From assembly GCA_017442855.1 (NCBI GenBank), contig JAFSPM010000024.1, positions 145,685 to 209,684 on the forward strand: DNA of 64,000 nt. Direction: 5' to 3'. Position numbers and translations under genes: made by a program. The notes below the pieces were generated by a model. The model had not been told where the DNA came from. It worked only from the letters and a program-made list of their open reading frames with translations, and did no database searches. This document shows, one piece after another, positions 9,919 through 19,228 of the stretch. This DNA comes from Bacteroidaceae bacterium. GTDB lineage: Bacteria; Bacteroidota; Bacteroidia; Bacteroidales; Bacteroidaceae. Positions within the stretch are counted from its first letter, which is position 1, and each line of letters begins with the position of its first letter.

Positions 9919-10668
9919 ATGAAGAATTATAAGATTGAAATCTGTGCCAATTCGGCTGAAAGTGTTGTCATGGCACAACGTGGAGGAGCTAATAGGGTAG
10001 AACTTTGTGCGGGCATTCCCGAAGGAGGTACCACCCCGTCTTTTGGTGAAATAGCAGCAGCGAGAAGCCAACTGAAGAAGACCAAGCTGCATGTGATTAT
10101 CCGTCCTCGTGGGGGCGACTTTTGCTATTCTTCTCTTGAGAGGAAGATCATGCTTTCAGACATTACGAATAGCAAGCTCTTAGACGTTGACGGATTTGTA
10201 TTTGGATGCCTCACTCCTGAAGGAGATGTGGATATCAAGGTCATGAAGCAACTGATGAAAGCTGCCAAAGGGAAGAGTGTGACTTTCCATCGTGCTTTTG
10301 ATATGTGTCGCGATCCTTTCCAGGCATTGGAGGACATCATTGCCTTGGGATGCGACCGCATCCTTACCTCTGGGCAACGGGCTACTGCTGAAGAGGGTAT
10401 TCCTCTCATTAAGAAGTTGGTGGAGCGGGCTGCCGGGCGCATCATCATTATGCCTGGTGGGGGCGTCTCGTCACTGGATATCCGAAAGATAGCCGATGAA
10501 ACAGGTGCTACTGAGTTCCATTTCACAGCACGCAAATCGGTGGAGAGTCCTATGCAGTATCGCAACCCCTATGTATCGATGGGTGACGTGGTGAAAATAG
10601 AGGAATACAGTAAGTTAGTGACAGATCCTCACTTGGTGAAGGCAACTATTAGGGCGTTAAAAGATTGA
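9919..10668 (+). CDS. cutC: CutC family protein
   Basis: A 249-residue TIM-barrel protein of the CutC family, traditionally linked with copper tolerance although its biochemical role is unsettled. The start MKNYKIEICANS is where family sequence begins; codons upstream are poor. Family signatures are RGGANRVELCA near residue 24, IIRPRGGDFCYS near 65, VTFHRAFDMCRDP near 125 and IMPGGGVS near 178. It is followed after 37 bases by an exported esterase gene, probably on the same transcript. Confidence 0.9.
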   Translation: MKNYKIEICANSAESVVMAQRGGANRVELCAGIPEGGTTPSFGEIAAARSQLKKTKLHVIIRPRGGDFCYSSLERKIMLSDITNSKLLDVDGFVFGCLTPEGDVDIKVMKQLMKAAKGKSVTFHRAFDMCRDPFQALEDIIALGCDRILTSGQRATAEEGIPLIKKLVERAAGRIIIMPGGGVSSLDIRKIADETGATEFHFTARKSVESPMQYRNPYVSMGDVVKIEEYSKLVTDPHLVKATIRALKD

Positions 10669-10705
10669 AAAATGTTACGTAGGTAAATTGAGAATAAAAG
10701 ATACT

Positions 10706-12154
10706 ATGAAAAAGTTTTTTGGATTGTTGGCACTGGCTCTGATGATTGGAGCCAATGCAGAAGCAAAGGTGAGGTTGCCACACCTGTTGGGTGACAACAT
10801 GGTATTGCAACAACAGACTGATGCCCGCTTGTGGGGATGGGCAGATGCTGGCAAAACCGTGAAGGTAACGGTATCGTGGAACAACGATACTTATACTGCC
10901 AAGGCTGATGCACAAGGGAAGTGGAAACTCACTGTCAAGACTCCAGAGGCATCGTTTACTCCACTGAGCATCACATTTGATGATGGTGAGAAGACCACGC
11001 TGAACAATATCCTCAGTGGTGAGGTGTGGGTATGTGCAGGGCAGAGTAATATGGAGATGACTGTTAAAGGTTACAGCGATTGTCCTGTAGAGGATTATAA
11101 CCATGTGGTAGCCGATGCGGTTCATTCTTCTGGCGTTCGCCATGCCAAGATACCAAGTGTCATGCGTATGACACCGCAGGAGGATGCCAATACCGAGTGG
11201 ATAGACTGTAATCCTAATACCGTGGGCGACTTTAGCGCTACTGGTTATTTCTTTGCCCGTATGGTGAGCAGAACCTTGAGCATTCCTGTGGGACTGATTG
11301 AGGCCAATAAGGGCGGTAGCCGTGTGGAAGGATGGCTCACCAGGGAGAACCTGCAAAAATATACAGACGAGTCGTTGGATTCTTTGGAGATTGTCAAGAA
11401 ATGGCCGATTGACATGAACCGCCAGTTGGTATGGGGCAATGGTACTTTCAATCCTATATTGAATTATACCGTGAAGGGCATCTTGTTCTATCAGGGTTGC
11501 TCGAATGTAGGGGATCCCGGCGACCAGTATTCTAATCGTTTGGCACTGTTGGTTAAGCAATGGCGTGAGCAGTTTGCTTTAGGTGATATTCCTTTTTACT
11601 TTGTGGAGATTGCACCTTATATATATGGAGGAGTGAATGAAACTCCTGCAGCCTACTTGCGTGAGCAACAGTTTAAGGCACAGAGCCTGATACCTAATAG
11701 CGGTCTGGTTGGCACCAACGATGGGTCTTATCCATATGAGACAGAGAATATCCACCCGACTCAGAAACAGAAGGTGGGTGAGAGGTTGGCTTTCTTGGCC
11801 CTCAACGAGACCTATGGCATGGAAGGCATCCGTTGTAAGAATCCTTCGTTCAAGAGCATGACCATAAAGGATAACGAGGTGACCATGCAGTTTGATAATA
11901 CCTATGTTGGCTTTACCCGTCAGTATGGTTTTGAGGGCTTTGAGATAGCAGGCGAGGACAAGGTGTTCCACAAAGTAACCAAATCGCATTCCACCATGTC
12001 GTGGGCAACGGGCTCGGTGAGCATCACTATATCATCTGATGAAGTACCTCATCCTGTGGCTGTACGCTATTGCTTCCGCAATTTCCAGTTAGGCAACGTG
12101 GCCAATATGGCTGGCTTGCCACTTATTCCTTTCCGTACGGACGATTGGGATTAG
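10706..12154 (+). CDS. exported sialate O-acetylesterase-like esterase
   Basis: A 482-residue exported SGNH/SASA-family esterase that likely removes acetyl groups from host or plant glycans. A signal peptide (MKKFFGLLALALMIGANAEA) is followed by an N-terminal beta domain. GQSNMEM, holding the nucleophile serine, lies near residue 113. The oxyanion block appears as FYQGCSN near 258, where relatives usually have YQGESN. The C-terminal histidine block reads ENIHP, with Asn just before the isoleucine where I expect Asp. The substrate is therefore uncertain. The 3' end overlaps the convergent gene by 32 bases. Confidence 0.85.
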   Translation: MKKFFGLLALALMIGANAEAKVRLPHLLGDNMVLQQQTDARLWGWADAGKTVKVTVSWNNDTYTAKADAQGKWKLTVKTPEASFTPLSITFDDGEKTTLNNILSGEVWVCAGQSNMEMTVKGYSDCPVEDYNHVVADAVHSSGVRHAKIPSVMRMTPQEDANTEWIDCNPNTVGDFSATGYFFARMVSRTLSIPVGLIEANKGGSRVEGWLTRENLQKYTDESLDSLEIVKKWPIDMNRQLVWGNGTFNPILNYTVKGILFYQGCSNVGDPGDQYSNRLALLVKQWREQFALGDIPFYFVEIAPYIYGGVNETPAAYLREQQFKAQSLIPNSGLVGTNDGSYPYETENIHPTQKQKVGERLAFLALNETYGMEGIRCKNPSFKSMTIKDNEVTMQFDNTYVGFTRQYGFEGFEIAGEDKVFHKVTKSHSTMSWATGSVSITISSDEVPHPVAVRYCFRNFQLGNVANMAGLPLIPFRTDDWD

Positions 12155-14135
12155 TAAGTTCGGGATATTTCACATCAAAGTGTCCTGTGATGGCTGCTAA
12201 CAAGAAGTAGTAATTATCCGCCAAATAGTTATAACCAGAGGGAGCGCCTCCTTTCGTGCGCCAATCCACACTCTGTACATATCCTGGGAATACACCTGAA
12301 TGGGTGTATTCCCTTTCAAATGTAGCCAGCATCTTGAAGAGAATATCGTCTGCTTCTGCTCTCAAGTCCACGTGATAGAGGGCATTGAGGAAATGACAGG
12401 CAGCTTGTCCACAAAGTCCACCGTTCTCATAGCGTCCCCAGCGTGTCATCTCGTCCCAGGTTCCTTTATCTTCCTTCGCTACAGGCAACAAGGGGCCTGG
12501 AATCCCATATACTCCATCGTAGCCTTGCTCCTGCATCTTGGCAAGCATGATTCGCATCATTTTTTTACCCAACTCCTGAGGTACCAAGCCTTCGTTGATG
12601 GCCATCGAAGTGATGAAGGTAAACATATAGTCGTGCATCCTTCCATTCTGACTTACCCATCCTGCATAGACTCCCGTCTCTGGATTGTAAAATGTACGAT
12701 GAAAAGTCTGCTTAAACATTGCCAATGCCTGTTCGATAGTCCGTGTATTTTCCTGTAACTTATCAAATATCTTCTTTGTACTTTCCAGTGCCCTATAAGC
12801 CTGCAAGTTCAAGTAGGCGTCCTTGTGTCCAAAGGCAAAATCGTCCCACCAGTTGAAACTACTTCTGCCATCTTCTAACTTATTGCCATGAAAGGGAGCT
12901 TCAAAGATGCCGTCATGGTCAATATCCCTATCCAATACCCCCTTCACCAAACGCTTGATTTCTGGCAGATACTGTCGGATAAAAGCCCAATCGTGGGTAG
13001 TAATCAGATAGTCATAGATGGCGATAAGGGTTATCTCTGTACACTCGTAGCCAAAGTCGGCAATGCGGTTGGACTGTGGGTCTATTCGCTCTCGGAGCGC
13101 TATCTCAATAGAGTTCTTCAAGCCGTCAATCATGGAAAACGAGGCATCCAACGCAGGAGTAAAAGGCAACAAATCGGCACGGAAAGCTAAAGCCAGGTGA
13201 CCAATGCCAGAAAGCATGATGTTATCGCCCATTGTCATGGTCTCGGGATTTAAGGTAAAGGCATTTTGCCAACAACGGCGCAGACCATCGAACTTGGCGT
13301 CACTCAGGTCAACACCTGCCAGATGTGGATAGTTGTCTTCCAGAACGGTAAACTTGATAGTAGTTTCCTCAATGGGTTTACGTGCATGAAATGATAGTGC
13401 TACAGAACCTAAATGTACTGACTTCCGATAGGTATGCCCGCCTCTATTAAAAGGGCCCAAGGATAGTCCCGTATTATCATAGTCTGGTAGGAAATGTTCT
13501 TGTAAATAGACATCTGGTTCACTGGCCTCAATTTTTACCAGTCCATAGTCGGGGAAATGTAAAACGGCAGGCAATTGAAACGATGCTTTTACGATTCGAG
13601 GGGTATAAAAAGTTTCAGGGGTGTCATATCGTGACGTGGGTGGGTCGTCCGTCTTCTTTGACCACACCGATACAGGCGATACATCGGGGGCTGTATGGAT
13701 ACAGAATAGCTCACCTTTCATCTTGCCCTCAGCTGTGATATCCAACGCAAAAGTATGTGCACCTTGTGGATAGATGGAGCAATTGCGAATCTCTCCGTTC
13801 CCAAAATTCACCTGCTCATAACTGATAATCCCACCATGATAGGAAGCTTTGGCTTTTCTCTTATTAAAAGAATCCTGTTGGTTGCCTATCAGTACACCGC
13901 CCTTGCCTGGGCGTAACAACGAACGGTCGGTATAGCGCGTACTCCTGGCACCAGCCTCCACGCCCCAGTACGACATCATGGGAAATGCTTTAGCCCAAGC
14001 CACAGCATAATAGGGAGATACAAACGTGATGAATTCTCCACTTCGGTCAATCTTGACTTCAGTGGAATCTACTTGTGCCATGATGGCGTTGCAACTCAAC
14101 AAACTGCAAAGACAAAGTATGATTATTCTTCTCAT
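12123..14135 (-). CDS. exported six-hairpin glycosidase-like protein
   Basis: A 670-residue secreted protein with a signal peptide (RRIIILCLCSLLSCNAIMAQ). About residues 20-260 are predicted beta-rich and the rest is alpha-helical with repeated motifs such as SFNWWDDFAFGHKDAYLN and RWGRYENGGLCGQAA. This layout (beta-sandwich plus alpha/alpha toroid) is typical of several glycoside hydrolase families that include glycogen-debranching-like and rhamnosidase-like enzymes. I cannot name the family or substrate. The start overlaps the stop of the deacetylase gene as ATGA, so the two are coupled, and the 3' end overlaps the convergent esterase. Confidence 0.65.
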   Translation of the reverse strand: MRRIIILCLCSLLSCNAIMAQVDSTEVKIDRSGEFITFVSPYYAVAWAKAFPMMSYWGVEAGARSTRYTDRSLLRPGKGGVLIGNQQDSFNKRKAKASYHGGIISYEQVNFGNGEIRNCSIYPQGAHTFALDITAEGKMKGELFCIHTAPDVSPVSVWSKKTDDPPTSRYDTPETFYTPRIVKASFQLPAVLHFPDYGLVKIEASEPDVYLQEHFLPDYDNTGLSLGPFNRGGHTYRKSVHLGSVALSFHARKPIEETTIKFTVLEDNYPHLAGVDLSDAKFDGLRRCWQNAFTLNPETMTMGDNIMLSGIGHLALAFRADLLPFTPALDASFSMIDGLKNSIEIALRERIDPQSNRIADFGYECTEITLIAIYDYLITTHDWAFIRQYLPEIKRLVKGVLDRDIDHDGIFEAPFHGNKLEDGRSSFNWWDDFAFGHKDAYLNLQAYRALESTKKIFDKLQENTRTIEQALAMFKQTFHRTFYNPETGVYAGWVSQNGRMHDYMFTFITSMAINEGLVPQELGKKMMRIMLAKMQEQGYDGVYGIPGPLLPVAKEDKGTWDEMTRWGRYENGGLCGQAACHFLNALYHVDLRAEADDILFKMLATFEREYTHSGVFPGYVQSVDWRTKGGAPSGYNYLADNYYFLLAAITGHFDVKYPELTNPNRPYGKE

Positions 14136-14917
14136 TTTTGCTGTTGTATATATGACAATACATCAGAGAAAGTGCCTACCCATATTTCAGGATGGGATGC
14201 CAAGTATTCTATCATCTGCTGATGCTCAGCAGTATCTACTGTCACCCAGTCGCCCCCTATACCATGAAACAAAATTACACCTGCTCCACCATTAGCCAAT
14301 ACCTTTTCGATGAATGCTATCATTTGAGATGCCTTATAATTAGGAAAGGCGGTAAAGGCAGGTACGTTGGCAGGGTTTAGTTGAGAAGGCGATGTAATTA
14401 TATCTTCAGTGTCACTCATTCGGGCAAAGCTGCAGATACCTTGCTCAATCATGGGTGCGCCATAGTCCTTACCACCTGCCTTGGGCTGTCCGCAAGGATA
14501 GGCAAAGCTATGCTCTTGTTTCCCATCGATAGCACTAAGCATGCTATTCATAATCTTGATTTCTGTAAGCATTTCATCGATAGTATAGCATTCAAGCGAG
14601 CGACAATGCCCCGACAAAGTATCAGCTTTCGCATCATTGCACGCATGATAGATAGTATGATTACCCAACTCATGACCTTGTTGACTTACATTCCGCCAAC
14701 GGGGAATATCTTGTTCTGTCAAATAACAGCCCATCAGAAAGAAGGTGCCCTTGAATCCGTGTTTGTTTAGTGCTGGTACCACGTTTTCCCATTGTGTGTG
14801 GCATCCATCGTCGTAGGTAAGCATGATGGCAGCTTTCTTGCCTGTTGGCCATTGTATCTGCGCCATCGCCCACAATGGAAGGCAAATTAACAAACTATAT
14901 GTAATCAGTCTTTTCAT
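14132..14917 (-). CDS. exported polysaccharide deacetylase, NodB domain
   Basis: A carbohydrate esterase family 4 (NodB) enzyme of 261 residues that likely removes N- or O-acetyl groups from a polysaccharide. A signal peptide ends near WAMAQ. The catalytic and metal motif 1 is TYDDGCHTQW with the two aspartates. Motif 2, which binds metal, is HELGNHTIYHA. The later block FAYPCGQPKAG corresponds to motif 3. The start MKRLITYSLL is chosen to give a normal signal peptide over an ATG four codons upstream. It precedes and overlaps the glycosidase-like gene. Confidence 0.85.
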   Translation of the reverse strand: MKRLITYSLLICLPLWAMAQIQWPTGKKAAIMLTYDDGCHTQWENVVPALNKHGFKGTFFLMGCYLTEQDIPRWRNVSQQGHELGNHTIYHACNDAKADTLSGHCRSLECYTIDEMLTEIKIMNSMLSAIDGKQEHSFAYPCGQPKAGGKDYGAPMIEQGICSFARMSDTEDIITSPSQLNPANVPAFTAFPNYKASQMIAFIEKVLANGGAGVILFHGIGGDWVTVDTAEHQQMIEYLASHPEIWVGTFSDVLSYIQQQK

Positions 14918-14934
14918 GGTTAATGGCATATGGT

Positions 14935-15462
14935 TTATAACCCTAACAGCTGTCGGAGTTCTTCTATGGACTTGTCTATCTGATGACGGCTCTCTAATCT
15001 GTTACTGTCGAATACATAGGTGGCCTGACTATAGAACGGTTCCCGATGGGCCAGTTGTTCGGTGATATACTGCTTCATCTCCTCGTCGGTCTTGTTCATC
15101 AGCAGAGGGCGTTTGGCCTTACCTATCTGTAAGCGGCTGAAGAGGGTATCAACATCGGCTTTCATATATACCGTCTGCCCTTGCTGATTCATGTACTGCA
15201 CATTGTCGAAGAAACAGGCTGTTCCGCCACCGGTAGCTATCATTACGTTTTCAAAGTCACCCACTTCATGTAGCATCTTGCGCTCCATCTCACGAAAAGC
15301 TTCCTCGCCTAACTCGGCAAATATCTGCTTTACCGTCTTGTGGAATCGTCCTTCGATGTACCAGTCCATGTCAATGAACTGCAATCCCATCTTTAGAGCA
15401 AAAGCCCTTCCTAAGGTGGTCTTGCCCGAACACATATATCCTATTAGAAATATTCTTATCAT
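14935..15462 (-). CDS. aroK: shikimate kinase
   Basis: Phosphorylates shikimate in the pathway to chorismate. The 175 residues match the family. Walker A is GYMCSGKTTLGRA near residue 8, with Cys in place of the usual Gly or Ser. DMDWYIE near 32 binds shikimate, GGGTACFF near 79 is the Gly-rich substrate loop, and the lid region RPLL lies near 118. It ends 18 bases before the deacetylase start. A divergent start for the RNase H gene lies about 79 bases away. Confidence 0.92.
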   Translation of the reverse strand: MIRIFLIGYMCSGKTTLGRAFALKMGLQFIDMDWYIEGRFHKTVKQIFAELGEEAFREMERKMLHEVGDFENVMIATGGGTACFFDNVQYMNQQGQTVYMKADVDTLFSRLQIGKAKRPLLMNKTDEEMKQYITEQLAHREPFYSQATYVFDSNRLESRHQIDKSIEELRQLLGL

Positions 15463-15540
15463 AATTTGGGTGTAAAGTTAGCGATATAATTTTGTTTTGT
15501 GTATCTTCGCAGTGAAAAGTTATTACTTTGGATAAAAAAG

Positions 15541-16221
15541 ATGGCGAAACGACAGAAATATTATGTGGTGTGGCGCGGTATTCAGCCTGGCATCTACCTC
15601 ACTTGGGAAGAGTGCGAACACCAAGTAAAGGGATTCCCCAACCCTAAGTATAAGGCGTTCGATACCGAGGCAGAAGCAATGGCTGCTTTTGCCGACCCTG
15701 ATTATCCCCTGGAAAACCATACGGATGAGCCTTCTCGCCACAACGAGTCGAAGATAGAAGTGATAAAGGCTGTGAAGGATGGGAACGATACGTTAATCAA
15801 TAAGGCAGTCTCTGGCGGTTTGCAACTGAATGCCTTAGCTGTAGATGCAGCTTGCAGTGGCAATCCTGGTATGATGGAGTATCAGGGAGTGTATGTGGGA
15901 ACTGGCCAGCGCATCTTCCACTTCGGTCCTGTGTTTGGTACCAATAACATCGGCGAGTTCCTGGCTATTGTACACGCTCTTGCCTATATGAAGAAGAACA
16001 ATATCAGTATGCCTATTTATAGCGACAGTCGCAATGCCATGAGTTGGGTGAAGCAGAAGAAATGTCGCACCAAGCTGGAGCGTAATGCCAAGACCGAACA
16101 GCTGTTTCAACTGATTGAACGGGCTGAAAAATGGTTACAAGATAATCCGTTATCCGTTCCCATTATTAAGTGGGATAAGAACTTATGGGGTGAAACACCT
16201 GCTGATTTCGGACGAAAGTAA
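15541..16221 (+). CDS. ribonuclease H with viroplasmin domain
   Basis: Degrades RNA in RNA-DNA hybrids. The 226-residue protein has an N-terminal caulimovirus viroplasmin hybrid-binding domain (residues about 5-50, YYVVWRGIQPGIY and the FPNPKYKAF strand). A linker leads to an RNase H domain from about 75. The four acidic residues appear as AVDAACSGNPG, NNIGEFLAI, YSDSRNA and the C-terminal ADFGRK. The start MAKRQKYY is the family start; upstream in-frame codons are discarded. A TATCTTCG element at 15502-15509 may drive it. Confidence 0.9.
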   Translation: MAKRQKYYVVWRGIQPGIYLTWEECEHQVKGFPNPKYKAFDTEAEAMAAFADPDYPLENHTDEPSRHNESKIEVIKAVKDGNDTLINKAVSGGLQLNALAVDAACSGNPGMMEYQGVYVGTGQRIFHFGPVFGTNNIGEFLAIVHALAYMKKNNISMPIYSDSRNAMSWVKQKKCRTKLERNAKTEQLFQLIERAEKWLQDNPLSVPIIKWDKNLWGETPADFGRK

Positions 16222-16284
16222 CTTATCCTTCTTTTTTTTCGTCAAAAATTATACTTTCGTTATATTTGGTTCTCTTTTATTCTT

Positions 16285-16292
16285 TATATTTG
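16285..16292 (+). promoter_or_regulatory. -7 element of the first plug-protein gene
   Basis: TATATTTG followed by CAAC, 28 bases before the ATG. A TTTG at 16265-16268 lies upstream with a spacer of 16, short for this promoter class, so the -33 assignment is weak. Confidence 0.45.
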
Positions 16293-16320
16293 CAACAACA
16301 GGACATAAAACACAAAGACC

Positions 16321-17019
16321 ATGAAGAAAATATTAGAAATTTTAGGGATATTTGCACTGCTATTGTGTCAAGCCGTTCAGGCGCAGGAACTGACGGGCAC
16401 CATCCTGAAGGATGGGAAGCCACAGAAGAATATCAGGGTGTGGCTGAAACATAATAAGGGTGTTGCCAAGACAGACAAACAGGGGCAGTTCACTTTGTTC
16501 AATGTGTTGCCTACTGATACATTGGTAATGGGTGTAAGCAACAAGTATGACGCTCAACTGGCTATAGGTTCGCAAAGTAATATCACTATTCATCTAGAAG
16601 ATGATGGTTTTACTGTGGAGGCAGGGTTGGATGAGGTAACGGTGACTGCACCTACCAAGATGAGGAAAGAATATACTTCTGTCATTACTTTGAAGAAAAT
16701 GCGCGTCTTAAATCATGATGCCATCATGCGCGAATCTATTAGAAGCGTTTCTGCAGCTATTAAGAGATTTGTGCCTGGGGCGATGCAGATAGGTAGCAGT
16801 TCGGAATTGAGCATTATACGTGGTCGTAACTCCATGCGATTACCAGAGCCTCCTTTGTATGTCATCGATGGGGTGCCATATGATGTTACAGAAGTTGACA
16901 GCTTCCTTGCTATAGAAGATGTGGCGGAAATTACCGTAGATCGTGATGGCAGTGGCTATGGCGCACGTGGCGCCAATGGCGTGGTAATTATCCGGACATT
17001 GAGAGGAAGTGACAGATAA
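16321..17019 (+). CDS. TonB plug-domain protein without a barrel (copy 1)
   Basis: A 232-residue exported protein. The signal peptide ends near AVQAQ. Residues about 24-95 form a carboxypeptidase-regulatory-like domain (LTGTILKDGKPQKNI, then KTDKQGQFTLFNVLPTDTL), as found at the N-terminus of SusC receptors. From about 105 a TonB-dependent plug domain follows, with PPLYVIDGVPYD and YGARGANGVVII as in SusC. There is no TonB box and no beta-barrel: the gene simply stops where the barrel would start. A close paralog lies at 19229, with a two-component system between them on the other strand. Function unknown. Confidence 0.75.
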   Translation: MKKILEILGIFALLLCQAVQAQELTGTILKDGKPQKNIRVWLKHNKGVAKTDKQGQFTLFNVLPTDTLVMGVSNKYDAQLAIGSQSNITIHLEDDGFTVEAGLDEVTVTAPTKMRKEYTSVITLKKMRVLNHDAIMRESIRSVSAAIKRFVPGAMQIGSSSELSIIRGRNSMRLPEPPLYVIDGVPYDVTEVDSFLAIEDVAEITVDRDGSGYGARGANGVVIIRTLRGSDR

Positions 17020-17027
17020 TATTTCCC

Positions 17028-18407
17028 TTATGTTTGGGGCAATGAAAAGCTAAAGGTACTGCCTTTGCCCAGTTCACTTTGCACCCATATTTTACCATTA
17101 TGTGCATGAACTAAGTGAAGGGAATTCGTGAGTCCCATTCCGTGTCCATTACGATGACGACCTACTGGTTGTTCAATTCGATAATAAGGCTTGAAAATTT
17201 TCTTGATGTGTTGCGGGGCAATACCCCAACCATTATCCTGTACCATTACCACAGGTACATTGTTTTGTAAAGCAAGGCATATCTGTACCTCTACCCCAGC
17301 ATCAGCATATTTTACGGCATTTTCCACCAGGTTGCGGAGAATGCGTTCCACCTTATCGGCATCTACCTCTGGCTTTAAGTTCTGAGGCAACTGGTTATCA
17401 ATGCTGATGGTATGTCGTTTGGCCTGATATACCATATCTACTTCCTGCTTTACCGTTTCTGCCAAAAAGGCTATATCTGTAGGCTTCCGGTTGACGATGA
17501 TGTGCATTCGTTCCTCACGAATGGTATTACCCAGTGTCTCAATCTCATGTTGCACATGTCTAAGCATTATTGCATTATGGTTTTCGATATCTTTCATGTC
17601 CCCATCTTTCTCTGCATCTTTTAGGTTCTCCATAATTGAAATAGCGGTAGTGACAGGCCCTTTCAGATCGTGAATAATGCCACCTGTTGCAGCTTCCCTG
17701 TGCGTCAATGCTTGCTCTTTCCTGCGGATGACAGTGAGTTGTATCAGAACGCATCCCAAAGCCAGCAACATCAGCGAGAAGCTTAATAACAAGGGTAATA
17801 CCTCAGCTTTCACAAAGTTCTTTATGGGTATGGATGCTTGCAAAAAAAGAGTCTGCTTTTCTTTTAGTCCAACTCGCTTCATTTCCGAGTAGTTACCCTT
17901 TTTGATGCTAGCATCTCCATAACTTTTCAATTGAATGGTATCTTGATCAAGTAAGGTAAACCGATGAGGAATGTCTGTTTGAAGCCAATAGCAGAAAATA
18001 CTGTCAAGCACAGGCATGTCTATATATATGTTGTGTCTGATGTACCTATCTTGATTATGCATCCTGGTAATCTCTAATTCTGGAACACCTTCCGCACGTT
18101 CTTTTCTACCGTCAACAATATCAACCCGATAAGTACCATCCTTGACTTGAGGCAAGTTCATAATGCTATCAACAACGTCTTGGGTAGTAAGGTGTAGTCT
18201 GATTCCAAACATTGGACCTTCCAAATCTTTGAAATGAATCTTTTTTTGCCTGATACCCAATTCTTCTTCCATAGCTATATCCAAAGATTTGTCTATTTGC
18301 TTTGACATCTCCTGAATATAACCATTATATTTATTCTGTATACCTACAATAAGTAACACCACTATAGCCGTCATGGCCACCAATGCTATGATATAATACT
18401 TTTTCAT
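17028..18407 (-). CDS. sensor histidine kinase
   Basis: A 459-residue inner-membrane histidine kinase. TM1 spans about residues 5-23 and TM2 about 208-230, enclosing a periplasmic sensor of about 180 residues that I do not recognise. The phospho-acceptor H246 lies in IIHDLKGPVTT. The ATPase domain has the N box NLVENAVKYA, the G1 box VQDNGWGIAP and the G2 box GHGMGLTNS. Its ATG overlaps the end of the DNA-binding half of the response regulator as ATGA. It ends 8 bases from the convergent first plug-protein gene. Confidence 0.93.
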   Translation of the reverse strand: MKKYYIIALVAMTAIVVLLIVGIQNKYNGYIQEMSKQIDKSLDIAMEEELGIRQKKIHFKDLEGPMFGIRLHLTTQDVVDSIMNLPQVKDGTYRVDIVDGRKERAEGVPELEITRMHNQDRYIRHNIYIDMPVLDSIFCYWLQTDIPHRFTLLDQDTIQLKSYGDASIKKGNYSEMKRVGLKEKQTLFLQASIPIKNFVKAEVLPLLLSFSLMLLALGCVLIQLTVIRRKEQALTHREAATGGIIHDLKGPVTTAISIMENLKDAEKDGDMKDIENHNAIMLRHVQHEIETLGNTIREERMHIIVNRKPTDIAFLAETVKQEVDMVYQAKRHTISIDNQLPQNLKPEVDADKVERILRNLVENAVKYADAGVEVQICLALQNNVPVVMVQDNGWGIAPQHIKKIFKPYYRIEQPVGRHRNGHGMGLTNSLHLVHAHNGKIWVQSELGKGSTFSFSLPQT

Positions 18408-18652
18408 TCTTTTACCATCAGTTTATATCCTATACCCCAAATAGTCTCAATCTCCACACCGCTGTCAGGTGTAAAGAACTCCCTTAGATGACAAACCAAG
18501 TTGTTTAGGCTCGCAGCTGTGCTATCATCACCTCTCCATAGGTGTTGATATATCTCTGCTCTCGTCACCGCATTACCTCGGTTCATAGCCAATAGATTTA
18601 GCAATCGACTCTCAAGGGCAGTAAGTTGAAACGTCTGCTTACCATCGCTCAA
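18404..18652 (-). CDS. DNA-binding half of a split response regulator
   Basis: This segment codes for a winged-helix output domain of the OmpR/PhoB class (about 80 residues: LTALESRLLNLLAMN, then EIYQHLW, SLNNLVCHLREFF and IWGIGYKLM). It is in the same frame as the receiver gene upstream and separated from it only by one TAA at 18662-18664 and three codons. Only a TTG at 18652 is available as a start near the junction. It may be the rear half of a broken gene, a separately initiated protein, or the product of read-through. The domain itself is intact. Confidence 0.7.
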   Translation of the reverse strand: MSDGKQTFQLTALESRLLNLLAMNRGNAVTRAEIYQHLWRGDDSTAASLNNLVCHLREFFTPDSGVEIETIWGIGYKLMVKE

Positions 18653-18661
18653 TGTCTGGTT

Positions 18662-19069
18662 TTACGTTTTAAAGTCGAAGGTGCCTATTTTGATAGCAGG
18701 ATTACCAGCAATTAAATTGCGTTTTTGACTGTTGATGATAGCAGTCAGTTCATCCATCTGCAAGGGCTTTTTTATATAATAGTTGCCACCTGCTTTGAGT
18801 GCTCTCACCATTTCAGCGCTCTCGGTATGGGAGGTAATAAAAATGATGGAGGCAAATGGAGCAGCATTTTCGATGGTTGGCAGTGACCAAACACCATCAG
18901 CACCTTCAAAACCGATGTCTAATAGAATAATATCGGGCTGAGTTTCTTTGACACTTGCACTGACATTCTCCAAATCATATAGGCAATCACAGTCGTCACC
19001 GTTTTTCTCTAAATGCCTCTTCACGAGAGCACACAAGGCAATATCGTCATCTATTATCAGAATCTTCAT
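18662..19069 (-). CDS. receiver half of a split response regulator
   Basis: A 135-residue CheY-like receiver domain. The acidic pocket (IIDDD, residues 5-9), the phospho-acceptor D51 in ILLDIGF, the threonine in FITSHTE and the lysine in YYIKKPL are all present, so the receiver should be active. It ends with IGTFDFKT and then TAA, exactly where an OmpR-type regulator continues into its linker. The next codons in the same frame (NQTLSDGKQTF) continue the linker into the winged helix. It is likely the partner of the downstream histidine kinase. Confidence 0.8.
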   Translation of the reverse strand: MKILIIDDDIALCALVKRHLEKNGDDCDCLYDLENVSASVKETQPDIILLDIGFEGADGVWSLPTIENAAPFASIIFITSHTESAEMVRALKAGGNYYIKKPLQMDELTAIINSQKRNLIAGNPAIKIGTFDFKT

Positions 19070-19228
19070 ATTTTATCTTCTATGTTACGAAGGTAAGCAA
19101 TTCAAGTCATAATCGTTTGCTCTTTGAAGTTAAAAAAGCATTAATGCTGAACAAATATTACAATTAGATTATATTTTTTATGTTACCATACTATACTTTT
19201 GTTTTGCTTAATATAAAACACTAAGGCT

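Noticed and set aside
10649-11560. A 303-codon minus-strand frame opposite the SASA esterase
   Set aside because: Shadow of a well-recognised exported esterase; no promoter or family match.
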